Part shown: positions 28,505 to 38,757 of the stretch, in pieces | How the letters are laid out: each line of letters starts with the position of its first letter | Numbering within the stretch: position 1 is the stretch's first letter | Position numbers and translations under genes: made by a program | Notes under the pieces: generated by a model | Databases searched by the model: none | Told to the model about the DNA's origin: nothing | What the model saw: only the letters and a program-made list of their open reading frames with translations | From: Gammaproteobacteria bacterium | GTDB taxonomy: Bacteria > Pseudomonadota > Gammaproteobacteria > Steroidobacterales > Steroidobacteraceae | Assembly: GCA_009926865.1 (NCBI GenBank) | Contig: RFOD01000007.1 | Location: 1 to 64,000 of the forward strand | Direction of reading: 5' to 3' | Length of the DNA: 64,000 bases

Positions 28505-29226
28505 CGCAAAAATTCCTGCACCAGCCCCTGTATTTCTTCTGGGTGTGAGATGAAGGGCGCATGTCCGCAGCGAGGTATTTCAAGGTACAAAGCGTTCGGT
28601 AGTTGATTGGCCAAAGATTTGGAAGCCTCTGGATGGACGATTCGATCATATTGACCCGCAACGACTAAGGTCTGCTGATGGATATTTCCTAACCAGGGTC
28701 TTTGATCGGTGACTTCCAGCCAGCCCAATGCTGCCTGCAACGCTGTGGGCTGCCCTTCCCCGCCCTCCGCAAGCGCTTGCTGAAGTCTCTGCAACGTTGC
28801 GGTGGCGGCTGAATCCCCTCGCACCTGCAAGGCGAGAAATTCGCGGATCGTTCGCGATGTGTTAAGTGTAATTTGTTGGCGGAGGGTTGCGAGCGTTTGG
28901 CTTGTGACGGCATGCGGCCAATCGTCAGCGCGGACAAATTTTGGTGTAGCACCGATCAAAATCAGTCGCTTGACACGCTCAGGTGCTATAGCTGCGATCT
29001 GTAACGCGATTTGGGCGCCGATTGACCAGCCGAGTAGATCAAATGTAGCGGGCAGTTCGCGTAAAAGATATTCAGCCACGTCTTGCGCTTGCCAGACAAG
29101 TATATCCGGCGCGTTACCATGGCCCGGTAAGTCTGGAGCGATACAGTTTCGTTCCAGATTGGCTATGAGGTCCACAAAGATTTTGTGGTTGAGCGCCCAG
29201 CCATGCAGCAATACCAAAGGGGTCAT
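28501..29226 (-). CDS. bioH: Pimeloyl-[ACP] methyl ester esterase BioH
   Basis: Alpha/beta hydrolase of 241 aa that removes the methyl group added by BioC once the pimeloyl-ACP chain is complete. It reads PLVLLHGWALNHKIF (oxyanion HGW), the nucleophile elbow LLGWSIGAQIAL with Ser in GWSIG, and later catalytic Asp (AGQYDRIVHP) and His (CGHAPFISHP). The length and GWSxG motif match E. coli BioH. It overlaps bioF and bioC by 4 bp each. Confidence 0.94.
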   Translation of the reverse strand: MTPLVLLHGWALNHKIFVDLIANLERNCIAPDLPGHGNAPDILVWQAQDVAEYLLRELPATFDLLGWSIGAQIALQIAAIAPERVKRLILIGATPKFVRADDWPHAVTSQTLATLRQQITLNTSRTIREFLALQVRGDSAATATLQRLQQALAEGGEGQPTALQAALGWLEVTDQRPWLGNIHQQTLVVAGQYDRIVHPEASKSLANQLPNALYLEIPRCGHAPFISHPEEIQGLVQEFLR

Positions 29227-30380
29227 ACGCTGTCTCGATGAAGCTCGTCGGCTAATACGCGCAACAAGGCATCAATGTCTGCTGGATTGTGTCGGCTCGA
29301 GAGTGTGATTCGCAAACGGGAGGTTCCTTTTGGCACAGTCGGCGGGCGAATGGCTGCGACTGAAAATCTGTGCTCACGTAGCCGAGCACTCAGATAAAGA
29401 GTGCGTTGCTCCGAGCCGAGTAAGATCGGTTGAATAGCAGATTGAGAGTCGAGTAGCTCGATACCGAGTTGCTGGGCGCGAGATCGAAAATATTGAATAT
29501 TTGTTTGTAGCTTTTCTTTGTGCCAGGGCTCATCAGTGAGCAACTCGAGTGCGGCGCGGGTCGCAGCGGCGACGTGCGGTGGTAATGCAGTGGTATAGAT
29601 ATAGGTACGTGAGGTTTGTAAGAGCCACTCGATCAAAGCCGAATCACCCGCAACAAAAGCGCCAAAACTACCCAATGCTTTACCAAAGGTGCCGACTAGT
29701 ACGGGCACTTGGTCGCTGTCGAGATTGAATAGTTCACAGCAGCCGCCACCGTGCTGCCCCAAGGTACCAATTCCGTGCGCGTCATCAACCACCAACCATG
29801 CCTCATATTCTTTGGCGAGTTGAGCGAGCTCTGGAAGAGGGGCAAGATCGCCATCCATGCTAAACACGCCGTCGGTCACTAGTAACCGGCTCGCTTGTGG
29901 TTGCTGTGTAATCGCTTTTTCGAGACGCGCTTTAGCGTTGGCGACATCTGCGTGGGCGTAGCGCGATAGACCTCGCGGAGCGGCGAGCCGTCCGGCATCG
30001 ATCAATGAAGCGTGATTGAGTCGGTCTTGTATCACGACGGCGTGGTGGCCACTTAAGGCTTGAATGACACCGAGATTTGCCATGTATCCCGTCGAGAAGA
30101 CCAATGCGCGCTCGCGGCCTGTCAGTCGAGCCAGCGCGTATTCCAGTTGCTCGTGTTCTTCGGTATGTCCGTTGATTAAGTGCGACGCACGACCGCCTGC
30201 GCCGTACCGTGAGATCGCGCGTGTGGCCGCTTCCATGAGTCGTGGATGATGGGCAAGACCTAAATAATCATTGCTGCAGAAATCCTGCAGCGCGTAATCC
30301 ACAACGCTTCGCTGCCGACGCCGATGATCTGTCTCGAGCGCTTCGAGGGCGTCGTGCAGCGCCTCAGCCTTACGACGCAC
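29223..30380 (-). CDS. bioF: 8-amino-7-oxononanoate synthase
   Basis: PLP-dependent condensing enzyme of 385 aa joining pimeloyl-ACP (or -CoA) with L-alanine. Family markers are [13 protein letters not shown] near the N-terminus, [22 protein letters not shown], the PLP-ring aspartate in [12 protein letters not shown] and the Schiff-base lysine in [14 protein letters not shown]. It starts with GTG, 11 bp inside the end of bioB, implying coupling. Confidence 0.95.
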   Translation of the reverse strand: MRRKAEALHDALEALETDHRRRQRSVVDYALQDFCSNDYLGLAHHPRLMEAATRAISRYGAGGRASHLINGHTEEHEQLEYALARLTGRERALVFSTGYMANLGVIQALSGHHAVVIQDRLNHASLIDAGRLAAPRGLSRYAHADVANAKARLEKAITQQPQASRLLVTDGVFSMDGDLAPLPELAQLAKEYEAWLVVDDAHGIGTLGQHGGGCCELFNLDSDQVPVLVGTFGKALGSFGAFVAGDSALIEWLLQTSRTYIYTTALPPHVAAATRAALELLTDEPWHKEKLQTNIQYFRSRAQQLGIELLDSQSAIQPILLGSEQRTLYLSARLREHRFSVAAIRPPTVPKGTSRLRITLSSRHNPADIDALLRVLADELHRDSV

Positions 30381-31434
30381 CGGAAGCGGTCACCATGCCA
30401 AGCCGTTGCAGTAACTGTTGATCATGCTCAACGTCTGGATTGCCAGTAGTGAGAAGTTTTTCCCCGTAAAAAATCGAGTTTGCACCCGCTAAAAAGGCGA
30501 GCGCTTGCAGTTCATCCGACATGCTTTCGCGACCGGCGGAAAGTCGTACTGCTGAGTTTGGCATGAGAATTCGTGCCACCGCGATCGTGCGTACGAAATC
30601 AAAGGGATCAACAGCCGCCTGTTCTGCTAAAGGCGTACCAGGTACCGCGACGAGCTGGTTGATCGGGACACTTTCTGGGTGTTGCGGTAGGTTCGCGAGT
30701 ACTTGCAGCATACGTGCGCGATCCGTCACGGTTTCACCCATACCGACGATGCCACCGCAACATACGCTCATACCCGCTTCGCGCACAGCTTCTAGCGTAT
30801 CGAGTCGATCCTGAAAGTCTCGAGTAGTGATGATTTTTTCATAGAATTCAGGCGAAGAGTCGATATTGTGGTTGTAGTAATCGAGTCCAGCGTCTTTTAA
30901 TTCTTGGGCTTGTTCGCGCGTCAGCATACCAAGGGTCGCGCAGGTCTCCATGCCCAGTTCGCTAACTTCGCGAATCATTGCCGTCATCACCTGCATATCT
31001 TTTTTCTTTGGTGAGCGCCAGGCGGCGCCCATGCAAAAACGAGTCGCACCCGCAGCGCGAGCGGCTTGCGCACGGTCAACGACTTCCTCGATGGCGAGTA
31101 AAGCTTCGCGATCGAGCCCCGTGTCATAGCGCACGCTTTGAGGGCAGTACGCGCAGTCTTCGGGGCAGGCGCCCGTTTTGACCGAAAGCAGCGTGCTCAT
31201 TTGCACGGTGTTGGGGGCCTGATGCGCGCGGTGGACGTTTTGCGCTTGAAATATGAGGTCCTGGAATGGCAGAGCGAAGAGGGCTTCAACTTCGGGCAGG
31301 CTCCAGTCGTGGCGGAGCCCCGCGGGCATCGTAGCTGCGTCCGAGCGCCTGAATGCAGCCGAAGCCACCACGGGTTCGGCAGATACAGGTCCCGCAGATC
31401 GCTCGGAATTGGTGACAACATTGGGCAGATTCAT
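30370..31434 (-). CDS. bioB: Biotin synthase
   Basis: Radical SAM enzyme of 354 aa that inserts sulfur into dethiobiotin. The [4Fe-4S]/SAM motif [11 protein letters not shown] gives Cys90, Cys94 and Cys97, and the [12 protein letters not shown] region is as expected. The N-terminus carries about 37 residues more than E. coli BioB. The ATG at 31434 is preferred over a TTG six codons upstream because GGAGA sits eight bases before it. It is first gene of bioBFHCD, with a candidate BirA operator about 90 bp upstream. Confidence 0.95.
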   Translation of the reverse strand: MNLPNVVTNSERSAGPVSAEPVVASAAFRRSDAATMPAGLRHDWSLPEVEALFALPFQDLIFQAQNVHRAHQAPNTVQMSTLLSVKTGACPEDCAYCPQSVRYDTGLDREALLAIEEVVDRAQAARAAGATRFCMGAAWRSPKKKDMQVMTAMIREVSELGMETCATLGMLTREQAQELKDAGLDYYNHNIDSSPEFYEKIITTRDFQDRLDTLEAVREAGMSVCCGGIVGMGETVTDRARMLQVLANLPQHPESVPINQLVAVPGTPLAEQAAVDPFDFVRTIAVARILMPNSAVRLSAGRESMSDELQALAFLAGANSIFYGEKLLTTGNPDVEHDQQLLQRLGMVTASGAS

Positions 31435-31521
31435 GACTGGTATCTCCGACAAGAGGGGCGTCAGCTAGCGCATCGCTACAAAACTCAGCAGGCCGGCGCA
31501 TGTTCGACATCCCCGACGAGA

Positions 31522-31554
31522 CTGTCAACTTACCACCCCTCTCTCAGTCGACAA
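31522..31554 (-). promoter_or_regulatory. Candidate BirA (biotin) operator with overlapping bioB promoter
   Basis: Imperfect inverted repeat CTGTCAACT (31522-31530), 15-bp spacer, AGTCGACAA (31546-31554). The 9-15-9 layout matches the BirA operator pattern TTGTNAACC-N15/16-GGTTNACAA known from proteobacteria. Read leftward, one arm contains a perfect -35 TTGACA; 17 bp further is GAACAT, a weak -10. BirA-biotinyl-AMP binding here would repress bioB. The site overlaps the proposed comF ATG. Judged by eye, not scored against a matrix. Confidence 0.5.
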
Positions 31555-32237
31555 TGATTGGGGCCCTTGCTGCAGCGCGCCTACCCCTTTGGTGGCGGTT
31601 GACTTACCGGCTGCTCGCGGCGCGTTGTATCTACTGCGATACCCCGGGGGATCTCGGTGAAATTGACCTGTGCTCGGGTTGTTTGCGGGCCTTGCCTTGG
31701 AGTCATTGGCTCAACGCCCCTGAAAACGCTCTATTTGATTACCGACCCGCTGTGAGCCGTAGTTTATTGGCACTGAAGTTCGGGGGTGAATTTCGACATG
31801 CAGCGGTCCTGGGTACGCTACTCGGGTCGTATTGGCGCGAGACGCTACATCACCTTGAGCGACCACTGATCGTACCCGTTCCGCTACACCGAGATCGCTT
31901 GCGCGAACGGGGCTTCAACCAAGTCGCGATGCTCGCTCGCTACGCGAGTCGAGTCGTCGGTTGGCCTGTCTATCCCCGGTTGTTGATCCGAGCCCGTTAC
32001 ACCGCGCCACAAACCCGCCTCGAGGCCCACCAACGCCATCAAAATGTTCAGGCGGCGTTTAGTGCTGCTCGGCCGCCGATCTCCCAGGAGCAAGCTGTGA
32101 TTTTGCTGGACGATGTCGTCACAACGGGTGCTACCTTACAGGCGGCAGGGATGGCTCTTAAGCAAGCGGGTTATCAAGTTCAGCTTTGGGCGGTGGCCAG
32201 AGCAATGCCAACGAAGATGACCAGTCCGATTGTTTGA
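31554..32237 (+). CDS. comF: ComF family phosphoribosyltransferase-like protein
   Basis: About 227 aa from the ATG at 31554; an in-frame ATG at 31500 would place the candidate biotin operator inside the gene, so the shorter form is preferred with modest confidence. A zinc-ribbon-like CIYC...CSGC pair comes first, then a type I phosphoribosyltransferase domain with RDRLRERGFNQVAMLARY and the PRPP-loop VILLDDVVTTGATLQAAG. ComF proteins are linked to DNA uptake and replication-restart functions; the family name is firm, the role in this organism is not. It is divergent from bioB and overlaps convergent ubiA by 58 bp. Confidence 0.85.
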   Translation: MIGALAAARLPLWWRLTYRLLAARCIYCDTPGDLGEIDLCSGCLRALPWSHWLNAPENALFDYRPAVSRSLLALKFGGEFRHAAVLGTLLGSYWRETLHHLERPLIVPVPLHRDRLRERGFNQVAMLARYASRVVGWPVYPRLLIRARYTAPQTRLEAHQRHQNVQAAFSAARPPISQEQAVILLDDVVTTGATLQAAGMALKQAGYQVQLWAVARAMPTKMTSPIV

Positions 32238-33049
32238 TTGCCGAGAAATGCCTTGAAGCAACCCGCTCGCTCGCGTGCGCGCGCCCACCAGAGATGACGA
32301 AGAAATAGTGTGCAGGCGATCAGCACGCTGGCCTCATACCACACGCCAAGTTGTGACATCGCGCCCATGGCCCACAAGCCGACGATCATCAAAAGCTGCA
32401 GTAGACTAATCACAAAGAGGTCCGCTTGGCCGAGGAGTAAGGCTGTGGAATGAATGCCGAGTTGTCGATCGTCATCACGATCCACCATGGCGTAGTAGGT
32501 GTCATAGATGAGTGCCCACAGCACCGTCAATCCAAAGATAAACCAGCCAATATTTGGGATAGCACCCTGTACCGCCATAAACGCCATCGGCACTCCCCAG
32601 CCAAATGCAACACCCAGATACAATTGGGGCGCTGGAAAAAATCGCTTGAAGAACGGATAGCTTAGTAGCAGCGCTGCGGCCACGAAAGCGAGATACATCG
32701 TTTTTCGATCAAGTTGTACGACCAGAAAAAACGCGATGGCCAGTAACACACCGCATAGCAAGAGCGCCTCATACGGAGAAATGCGCCGCGCGGCCAACGG
32801 ACGATCGCGCGTGCGCTCGACATGGGGGTCAATATCTCGATCCGCGAAATCATTGATGATGCAGCCTGCAGAGCGGGTGAGGACTGTGCCGAGCAAAAAA
32901 ATAATTAATATAGAAATCGGCGGGATGCCATCCGCCGCGATCCACAATGCCCATAGCACGGGCCATAAGAGCAGCAAAATACCGATAGGCTTATCTAGGC
33001 GCATCAGCCGCGCATAGTCAGAGAGTCTTCGGCGTAGGGCGGGAGACAT
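32180..33049 (-). CDS. ubiA: 4-hydroxybenzoate polyprenyltransferase
   Basis: Membrane prenyltransferase of 289 aa attaching the polyprenyl tail to 4-hydroxybenzoate in ubiquinone synthesis. It has eight or so hydrophobic segments. The first aspartate motif NDFADRDIDPHVERTRDRP and the second YDTYYAMVDRDDD, which bind Mg-diphosphate, are both intact. The ATG at 33049 is used; a TTG two codons upstream overlaps nothing useful. It starts two bases after ubiC ends, as expected for a ubiCA operon. Confidence 0.95.
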   Translation of the reverse strand: MSPALRRRLSDYARLMRLDKPIGILLLLWPVLWALWIAADGIPPISILIIFLLGTVLTRSAGCIINDFADRDIDPHVERTRDRPLAARRISPYEALLLCGVLLAIAFFLVVQLDRKTMYLAFVAAALLLSYPFFKRFFPAPQLYLGVAFGWGVPMAFMAVQGAIPNIGWFIFGLTVLWALIYDTYYAMVDRDDDRQLGIHSTALLLGQADLFVISLLQLLMIVGLWAMGAMSQLGVWYEASVLIACTLFLRHLWWARARERAGCFKAFLGNQTIGLVIFVGIALATAQS

Positions 33050-33051
33050 GA

Positions 33052-33663
33052 TCAAATGGCTACTACGCCTGAGGATTCTGCCGTTGCAATGGCTGGCATG
33101 AATACTTCGTATAGATCAAAAGAATAAAGTCCTAGATTAAACGCCGAATGTCGTATCCAAAGATTACCGGTTATTAGGCCACAAGTGTGTAAGGCTCTTT
33201 GCATGACCCAGGACTGTTCTAGCCGAGTGTAGCGAGGTGCTGCTCGCTGTAGATCACTGCGTGCAGCGAGCGCTTCACCGAGCGTAGTACGCCCGATCGC
33301 GATCAGCCACGGGTGCGCTTCAGCCGTTCTGGCTGGGATACGCGTATGCGCAAACAGCCATGGCTCATGAGCACAACTCATGGTGATTTCACGCACGTAT
33401 TCGCCTTGCAGTAGACCCTCGTGTAACACCTGCATATTGAAAGCGTCACCGGCGGCGGCTCGTATCCGCTCGGTCAACAAGCCTGGCGTTTGCAACCAAG
33501 ATAGCAGGCGGGCGTCAGCCACATAGCAATTAAGTGCGCTAGCGGGCAGCCACATGGCCGTAGCGGGTACAGCCGGTGGCAGAAGTACTGCGTCAGTAGT
33601 GTCAGTTATCAAAGACTGACTATTCAATGATTTCTCAGCCAATTCGAGCGTACCTATCATCAT
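33052..33663 (-). CDS. ubiC: Chorismate--pyruvate lyase
   Basis: Soluble enzyme of 203 aa making 4-hydroxybenzoate and pyruvate from chorismate, the first committed ubiquinone step. It shares with UbiC the central TRIPARTAEAHPWLIAIGRT region and the LGEALAARSDLQR stretch, and a C-terminal SAFNLGLYSFDLYEVFMPA resembling the UbiC active-site tail. The family diverges strongly, so context (ubiA directly downstream) adds weight. Two adjacent ATG codons, at 33663 and 33660, are possible starts. It overlaps the recG end by 29 bp. Confidence 0.88.
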   Translation of the reverse strand: MMIGTLELAEKSLNSQSLITDTTDAVLLPPAVPATAMWLPASALNCYVADARLLSWLQTPGLLTERIRAAAGDAFNMQVLHEGLLQGEYVREITMSCAHEPWLFAHTRIPARTAEAHPWLIAIGRTTLGEALAARSDLQRAAPRYTRLEQSWVMQRALHTCGLITGNLWIRHSAFNLGLYSFDLYEVFMPAIATAESSGVVAI

Positions 33664-35696
33664 GACCGATCCAGCGCGCGGTCAACGGCGCGATTGTATC
33701 TGGGTATTGGTCGAGAATCTGACTGGCTGCACTCTGTACGGCTGGCAGTAGATCCGCATCGCGCTCGAGATCGGCCACTCTCATCCGAGCCAGCCCCGTT
33801 TGACGAGTGCCTAGGAGTTCGCCCGGCCCGCGTAGCTGTAGATCGCGCCGAGCAATCTCAAAGCCGTCGGTGCTATCGCGAATCGCATTGAGACGCTCGC
33901 GTGCCAGACCGCCGAGCGGCGGTCGATACAAAAGAACGCAGGTGCTTTCAGCGCTCCCTCGTCCGACCCGACCTCTTAATTGATGTAGTTGTGCAAGGCC
34001 CATTCTTTCAGCGTTCTCGATCACCATCACGCTGGCATTCGGGACATCCACACCTACTTCAATGACGGTTGTGGCTACCAAAAGCTGCGTTTGGCCTGCT
34101 TTGAATTCATTCATGAGCCGATCTTTGTCACGCGGTGGCATTCGACCATGGATCAGTGCGACCTGCAGTGAGGGTAGGGCGGCCGTCAAGATCGCGGCCA
34201 TTTCTTCGGCCGCCTGACACTGTAATTCTTCGGACTCTTCAATCAACGGACACACCCAGTAGGCTTGTCGACCTGTTTGACACGCGCGCTCGACGCGTTT
34301 GACTACTTCATCGCGGCGGCTATCGGGCACCACTACCGTTTGTACAGGCGTTCGACCGGGGGGTAGCTCATCAATGATAGAGAGATCCAGATCCGCGTAG
34401 GCCGTCATCGCTAAAGTGCGCGGGATGGGTGTCGCCGTCATGATCAGTTGGTGAGGTCGATGCTCTGGGCCGTTACCTTTTTCCGCGAGCTGTAAACGCT
34501 GCTGGACGCCGAATCGATGTTGCTCGTCAACGATGACGAGGGCTAAGTCTTTGAAACTTACGCCTTGCTGAAAGAGGGCGTGGGTACCGACGAGCAGTGG
34601 TACTTCACCTTGTTGGGCCGCTTCGATCGCACTGCGTCGGGTGCGAGCGGGCTGCGAGCCACTTAACAAAGCCACCGTCACGCCCAATGGGCGGAACCAT
34701 TGATCGAGATTACGAAAATGCTGCTCAGCGAGCAGTTCCGTGGGCGCCATCAACGCAACCTGTCGTCCGCTACCCAAGGCTTGTGCTGCCGCGACGGCGG
34801 CCACCACGGTTTTGCCGCAACCCACATCACCCTGCACTAGCCGTAACATGGGTGTCGTTCTTTGCAAGTCTTCAGTGATATCTTTGATAACTTTTTGCTG
34901 AGCGCCAGTTAAGGAAAACGATAGTGAGTTAATAAAACGGCTAGCGAGCTGCTGCAGATCTTCTAAGCTGTGGGCCTGATCGACTCGCGCGGATTCACGA
35001 AGCTTTCGCAGTGCAACCTGATGGGTGAGTAATTCTTCAAATGCGAGGCGGCGTTGCGCGGGGTGGCATCCCGCATCGAGCTCTTCAAGCGCCACATCGC
35101 GGGGTGGTTCATGCACGATACGCAAAGCGTCACCTAGTGCCGGTAACCCGAGGGCGCGAGTCATCTCTGCAGGTAACCAATCTTTGATACCACTCACGCC
35201 GAACTTCATCGCTTGCTTGATGAGTGATCGCAGTCGCGCCTGACTCACACCTTCAGTCAACGGGTAAATGGGCGTCAGCACCTCTTCTAAAGTAGCGTTT
35301 TTGTCATACACCCGCTGATATTCTGGGTGGACCATTTCAAGGCCCATCGGACCTCGTCTGATTTCACCAAAACAGCGGAGGGTGGCGCCCCGCGCGAGGC
35401 CTTGTTGTTGACTCGAGGAAAAATGAAAAAAGCGTAAGGTCAAAAAGCCTGAGCCATCGGCGAGTCGACATAACAATTGTCGGCGCCGTCAGTTGAATTT
35501 GCCCCTCGATGACGGCACGCGTGCCAGCTAGAACGCTACCGATGGGTTGAATACGCGTCCGATCTTCATATCGGGTGGGGAGAACAAAGAGCAGGTCCTG
35601 TACCTGCTCTACCCCAAGGACGGCCAAGCGTTGTGCTAGCGCTGCACCAACCCCCCGCAGTACTGTGATTGACTGCTGTTCTTTGGGGATATCCAC
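33635..35696 (-). CDS. recG: ATP-dependent DNA helicase RecG (frameshifted near the N-terminus)
   Basis: Branch-migration helicase for fork rescue and recombination. The first segment, from GTG at 35696, reads VLRGVGAALAQRLAVLGV and LLFVLPTRYEDRTRI, the RecG wedge-domain entry, to about 35490. The remainder, 33635 to about 35490, lies in another frame: SGFLTLRFFHFSSSQQQGL, Walker A VQGDVGCGKTVVAA, DEQHRFG (DExH), TATPIPRT, VATTVIEVGVDVPNAS and QLRGRVGRG. Removing one base in ACGGCGCC around 35486-35492 joins them into 686 aa, close to E. coli's 693. The break leaves no start with a proper wedge domain, so consensus error is more likely than a functional truncation. Confidence 0.9.
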
Positions 35697-35729
35697 GGCG
35701 GCGGTGCCCGCTAAAACGCAGGGAATACG

Positions 35730-36113
35730 TCAGTCTAGGTACAGGATGCAGTCGACCTCGACTCGAGCACCCCGTGGTAACTGCGCGACCCCGAGCGCAG
35801 CACGCGCTGGCCAGGGCTGCGGAAAAAAACGCGCCATGATTTCATTGACTCGAGCAAAGTGGGCGAGATCTGTCAAAAATACGGTCACTCGGGCAGCCTG
35901 AGCGAGGCTCGCGCCAGCCGCTTCTGCGATGGCGGCAAGGTTATTGAAGACGCGTTCGATTTCCGCATCGATATCACCACTGACCATTTCACCGGTTTGT
36001 GGGTCGAGCGGAATCTGTCCTGAAATATAAACTGTCTGCCCAACCCGAACCGCCTGTGAGTAGGTGCCGATCGCAGCGGGAGCGTTGGGTGTTTGGATAA
36101 TCTCTCTGCTCAT
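35730..36113 (-). CDS. ridA: RidA family reactive-enamine/imine deaminase
   Basis: Small trimeric YjgF/YER057c/UK114 protein of 127 aa that hydrolyses 2-aminoacrylate and related enamines released by PLP enzymes. Family positions are intact: [20 protein letters not shown], the [12 protein letters not shown] segment, and the substrate-binding arginine and glutamate in [20 protein letters not shown]. It is between spoT and recG, its usual gammaproteobacterial place. Confidence 0.94.
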   Translation of the reverse strand: MSREIIQTPNAPAAIGTYSQAVRVGQTVYISGQIPLDPQTGEMVSGDIDAEIERVFNNLAAIAEAAGASLAQAARVTVFLTDLAHFARVNEIMARFFPQPWPARAALGVAQLPRGARVEVDCILYLD

Positions 36114-36127
36114 GCTTGCCTTGCCTC

Positions 36128-38323
36128 TTAGTCGTCACGTGAACGCACGGCAAGTGTACGCGAGACGCGAAGCACTTCGGGCATGCGGCGAATGACTCGA
36201 ATGATCTGCGCTAAATGACGTCGGTCGCGAACTTTGAGTTCAAACACCAGCATTGAGGTTTCGGTATCGCGCTCCTGCATGTCCACATGGTCAATATTGG
36301 TTTCGGTTCGGGCGATTGCGGCAGCGATCGCTGCCAACACCCCCATGCGGTTAGCCACCACCACCTGCAGTTCACTCGTGAAGCGCTTGTCGGTGCTTTC
36401 TGACCACGCGACACTCAGCCACTTATCTGGGTGTTTGCGATAGTCCTCCACATTCGCACACGCTTCGCGATGCACCACGATACCTCGTCCGCTCGATAGG
36501 TAAGCGATGATGGGATCACCGGGTAACGGATAGCAGCAACGCGCATAACTGACCAATAGGCCTTCGGTTCCCGCAATCGCTAAAGGCGCCGGAGCAATAG
36601 CGGTTTCACGAGATGGCTCGTTCTGATCACTCGACGCATCCGGCGTCGACCCGATACGTAGTGCAATGAGCGGCGCTAGGCGTTCTCCCAAGCCAACTTT
36701 CTCAAATAGTTCATCGACATCTACCATACCCTGCTCGCCTGCGGTCGCGAGTAAGGTGGCTTCCCCCACCTCCGTCAGTGAGATCTTAAATTCAGCTAGT
36801 GACTGGTTAATTAATCTTTGGCCTAGCTCAATCGCTTCAGCTCTTCGCAGTCCTTTCAAAAACTGGCGGATCGCCGTACGAGCTTTCGCCGTCACCACAA
36901 AATTGACCCAGGCGGGATTGGGCATTGCACCAGGCGCTGTGACGATTTCGACGGTCTGCCCATTACGCAGTTCGGTTCGCAGCGGCGCTAATCGTCGATC
37001 GACTTTTGCAGCAACGCACCGATTGCCTACGTCCGTGTGGACGGCGTAAGCGAAGTCCACCACGGTGGCGCCCCGTGGTAGCCGTAAAATCTGGCCCTTG
37101 GGAGTGAATAAGTAAACTTTGTCCGGGAAAAGATCGAGCCGCACACTCTCAAGAAATTCTTCGGATGACCCACTCTCTTGCATCGCAATGAGATTCGCGA
37201 GCCACTCGCGAGCTTGGGTCTGCTCCGTAGCATCTGACTCGCCCGCTTTGTATTTCCAATGCGCGGCAATACCGGATTCCGCAATGCGATGCATATCGCG
37301 GGTACGGATTTGCACTTCGATGGGTAAGCCATTCGGCCCGAACAAAGTCGTATGTAGCGACTGATAGCCGTTTACTCGAGGAATCGCAATGTAATCTTTG
37401 AATCGACCCGGCATCGGTCGATAGACGGAGTGCACCATCCCAATCGCGCGGTAACAGTCATCAGCGGAATCCACAATTACGCGTAAGCCATACACGTCAA
37501 CGATTTCCGCGAGCGGAATTCGTTTGCGTTGCATTTTGCGATAGATGCTATAGAGATGCTTTTCGCGCGCTTCGACTTCGGCGGGTAGCTTCGATTTGCT
37601 CAGTGAGGAGTCAATATTTTCCGCGATCTTTGCTAAAAACTCTTTTTGATTACCGCGCGCACGCCGTAGTGCTTGGTCGATGACTTGGTAGCGCCGCGGA
37701 TAGAGGGCCCTAAACCCTAAATCTTCAAGTTCTAGTTTCAGGTTATATAGACCGAGTCGCTCAGCGAGCGGCGCATAAATATCGAGCGTTTCTCTGGCAA
37801 TCGCGCGACGACGCATCATCGACATGCCGGAGATGGTGCGCATATTGTGTAGTCGATCGGCGAGCTTGACTAAGATGACTCGCAGATCTCGCACCATAGC
37901 CAAGAGCATTTTGCGAAACGATTCAGCCTGAGCTTCCTCGCGGCTCTTGAACTGGATTTGGTCGAGTTTGGTGACCCCGTCAACGATATCAGCGACGTTA
38001 ACGCCGAAGCTGACGGCAAGCTCTTCTTTGGCGATCGGCGTGTCTTCGATGACATCGTGCAGGATAGCGGCGACGATCGTGTCGGCATCGACCCTGAGAT
38101 CGGCGAGTACGGTTGCGGCCGCTAAGGGGTGCGCAATGTAGGGTTCGCCGGTTTTGCGTTTCTGACCACGGTGAGCGTCGGCCGCAAAGAGCGCGGCCGA
38201 TTGGATTCGTTGGACATGGTCCGTGGGGAGATAGCTACCGACGACCGTCAGCAACTCCTCGAGACCTGGCGTGCGCGAGGCGGCGCCTGAGCGCGATCCC
38301 GGCTGGCTTAGCCCATCGTCCAA
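36128..38323 (-). CDS. spoT: Bifunctional (p)ppGpp synthetase/hydrolase SpoT
   Basis: RelA/SpoT homologue of 731 aa controlling the stringent response. Seen in order: HD hydrolase domain with [15 protein letters not shown] and ILHDVIEDT, the intact metal-site motif that argues for hydrolase activity (SpoT rather than RelA); synthetase domain with [14 protein letters not shown] and [14 protein letters not shown] domain ([19 protein letters not shown]); and a C-terminal ACT domain ([20 protein letters not shown]). The start is TTG at 38323, the first codon after an in-frame stop, with a weak AGG upstream. rpoZ precedes it by 12 bp, as in E. coli. Confidence 0.95.
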   Translation of the reverse strand: MDDGLSQPGSRSGAASRTPGLEELLTVVGSYLPTDHVQRIQSAALFAADAHRGQKRKTGEPYIAHPLAAATVLADLRVDADTIVAAILHDVIEDTPIAKEELAVSFGVNVADIVDGVTKLDQIQFKSREEAQAESFRKMLLAMVRDLRVILVKLADRLHNMRTISGMSMMRRRAIARETLDIYAPLAERLGLYNLKLELEDLGFRALYPRRYQVIDQALRRARGNQKEFLAKIAENIDSSLSKSKLPAEVEAREKHLYSIYRKMQRKRIPLAEIVDVYGLRVIVDSADDCYRAIGMVHSVYRPMPGRFKDYIAIPRVNGYQSLHTTLFGPNGLPIEVQIRTRDMHRIAESGIAAHWKYKAGESDATEQTQAREWLANLIAMQESGSSEEFLESVRLDLFPDKVYLFTPKGQILRLPRGATVVDFAYAVHTDVGNRCVAAKVDRRLAPLRTELRNGQTVEIVTAPGAMPNPAWVNFVVTAKARTAIRQFLKGLRRAEAIELGQRLINQSLAEFKISLTEVGEATLLATAGEQGMVDVDELFEKVGLGERLAPLIALRIGSTPDASSDQNEPSRETAIAPAPLAIAGTEGLLVSYARCCYPLPGDPIIAYLSSGRGIVVHREACANVEDYRKHPDKWLSVAWSESTDKRFTSELQVVVANRMGVLAAIAAAIARTETNIDHVDMQERDTETSMLVFELKVRDRRHLAQIIRVIRRMPEVLRVSRTLAVRSRDD

Positions 38324-38335
38324 GACTTGCCTACG

Positions 38336-38626
38336 TCAATCCCCCAGACCGAACTGGGGTGCACGAAAGCCGGGGTCCGGCTCCATGATGTCCGGCAATA
38401 AGCTCGGTTCCGGCTCCGGCTCCGGCTCGGGTTCCAGCAGCATATCAGGCGTGATCTTGCCTTCTGCAATTTCGCGCAGGGCGACTACGGTGGGCTTGTC
38501 GTTTTCCCAAGGCACCGTGGATTCGGCTCCGTTTGCGAGTCGTCGGGCACGTTGCGATGCCAAAATGACGAGCTGGAAGATGTTGTCGACGTTTTGTAAA
38601 CAGTCTTCGACGGTGATCCGAGCCAT
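38336..38626 (-). CDS. rpoZ: RNA polymerase omega subunit with Glu-Pro repeat tail
   Basis: Omega subunit of 96 aa, stabilising the beta' subunit of RNA polymerase. The N-terminal [31 protein letters not shown] and the [13 protein letters not shown] block are characteristic. The C-terminal tail is unusual: five Glu-Pro pairs followed by an acidic, proline-rich end, encoded by a hexanucleotide repeat (38406-38435). It lies upstream of spoT, the conserved arrangement. Confidence 0.95.
   Translation of the reverse strand: MARITVEDCLQNVDNIFQLVILASQRARRLANGAESTVPWENDKPTVVALREIAEGKITPDMLLEPEPEPEPEPSLLPDIMEPDPGFRAPQFGLGD
38406..38435. repeat. Five-unit hexanucleotide repeat inside rpoZ
   Basis: Five consecutive 6-bp units of the form GGYTCC or GGCTCG, encoding the Glu-Pro tail of omega on the complementary strand. 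Units 2 and 3 are identical and the others differ by one base. Six-base units keep the frame whatever the copy number, so length polymorphism would vary the tail without breaking the gene. Confidence 0.8.
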
Positions 38627-38757
38627 ATTCTTACCTATCGGCCAAGGGGCCGAGTTCCACTACCAAACGGCCGACCAGTATAGCGCGTTTCTAGGCAGCG
38701 GGTCTCGGGGGGGTCCCTATCGACGACCGAGCCCCCCGCTGGTCTTGAAAGCGTCGA

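Noticed and set aside
26886-31434. Absence of bioA as evidence of a broken biotin pathway
   Set aside because: bioBFHCD without bioA is common in Pseudomonas-type genomes, where bioA is elsewhere.
38406-38435. Repeat array considered as CRISPR or other mobile repeat
   Set aside because: Units are 6 bp without spacers and encode the omega tail in frame.
38707-38737. G-run/C-run pair downstream of gmk as a terminator
   Set aside because: Six-base arms with an 18-nt loop and no following T-run; too weak to call.
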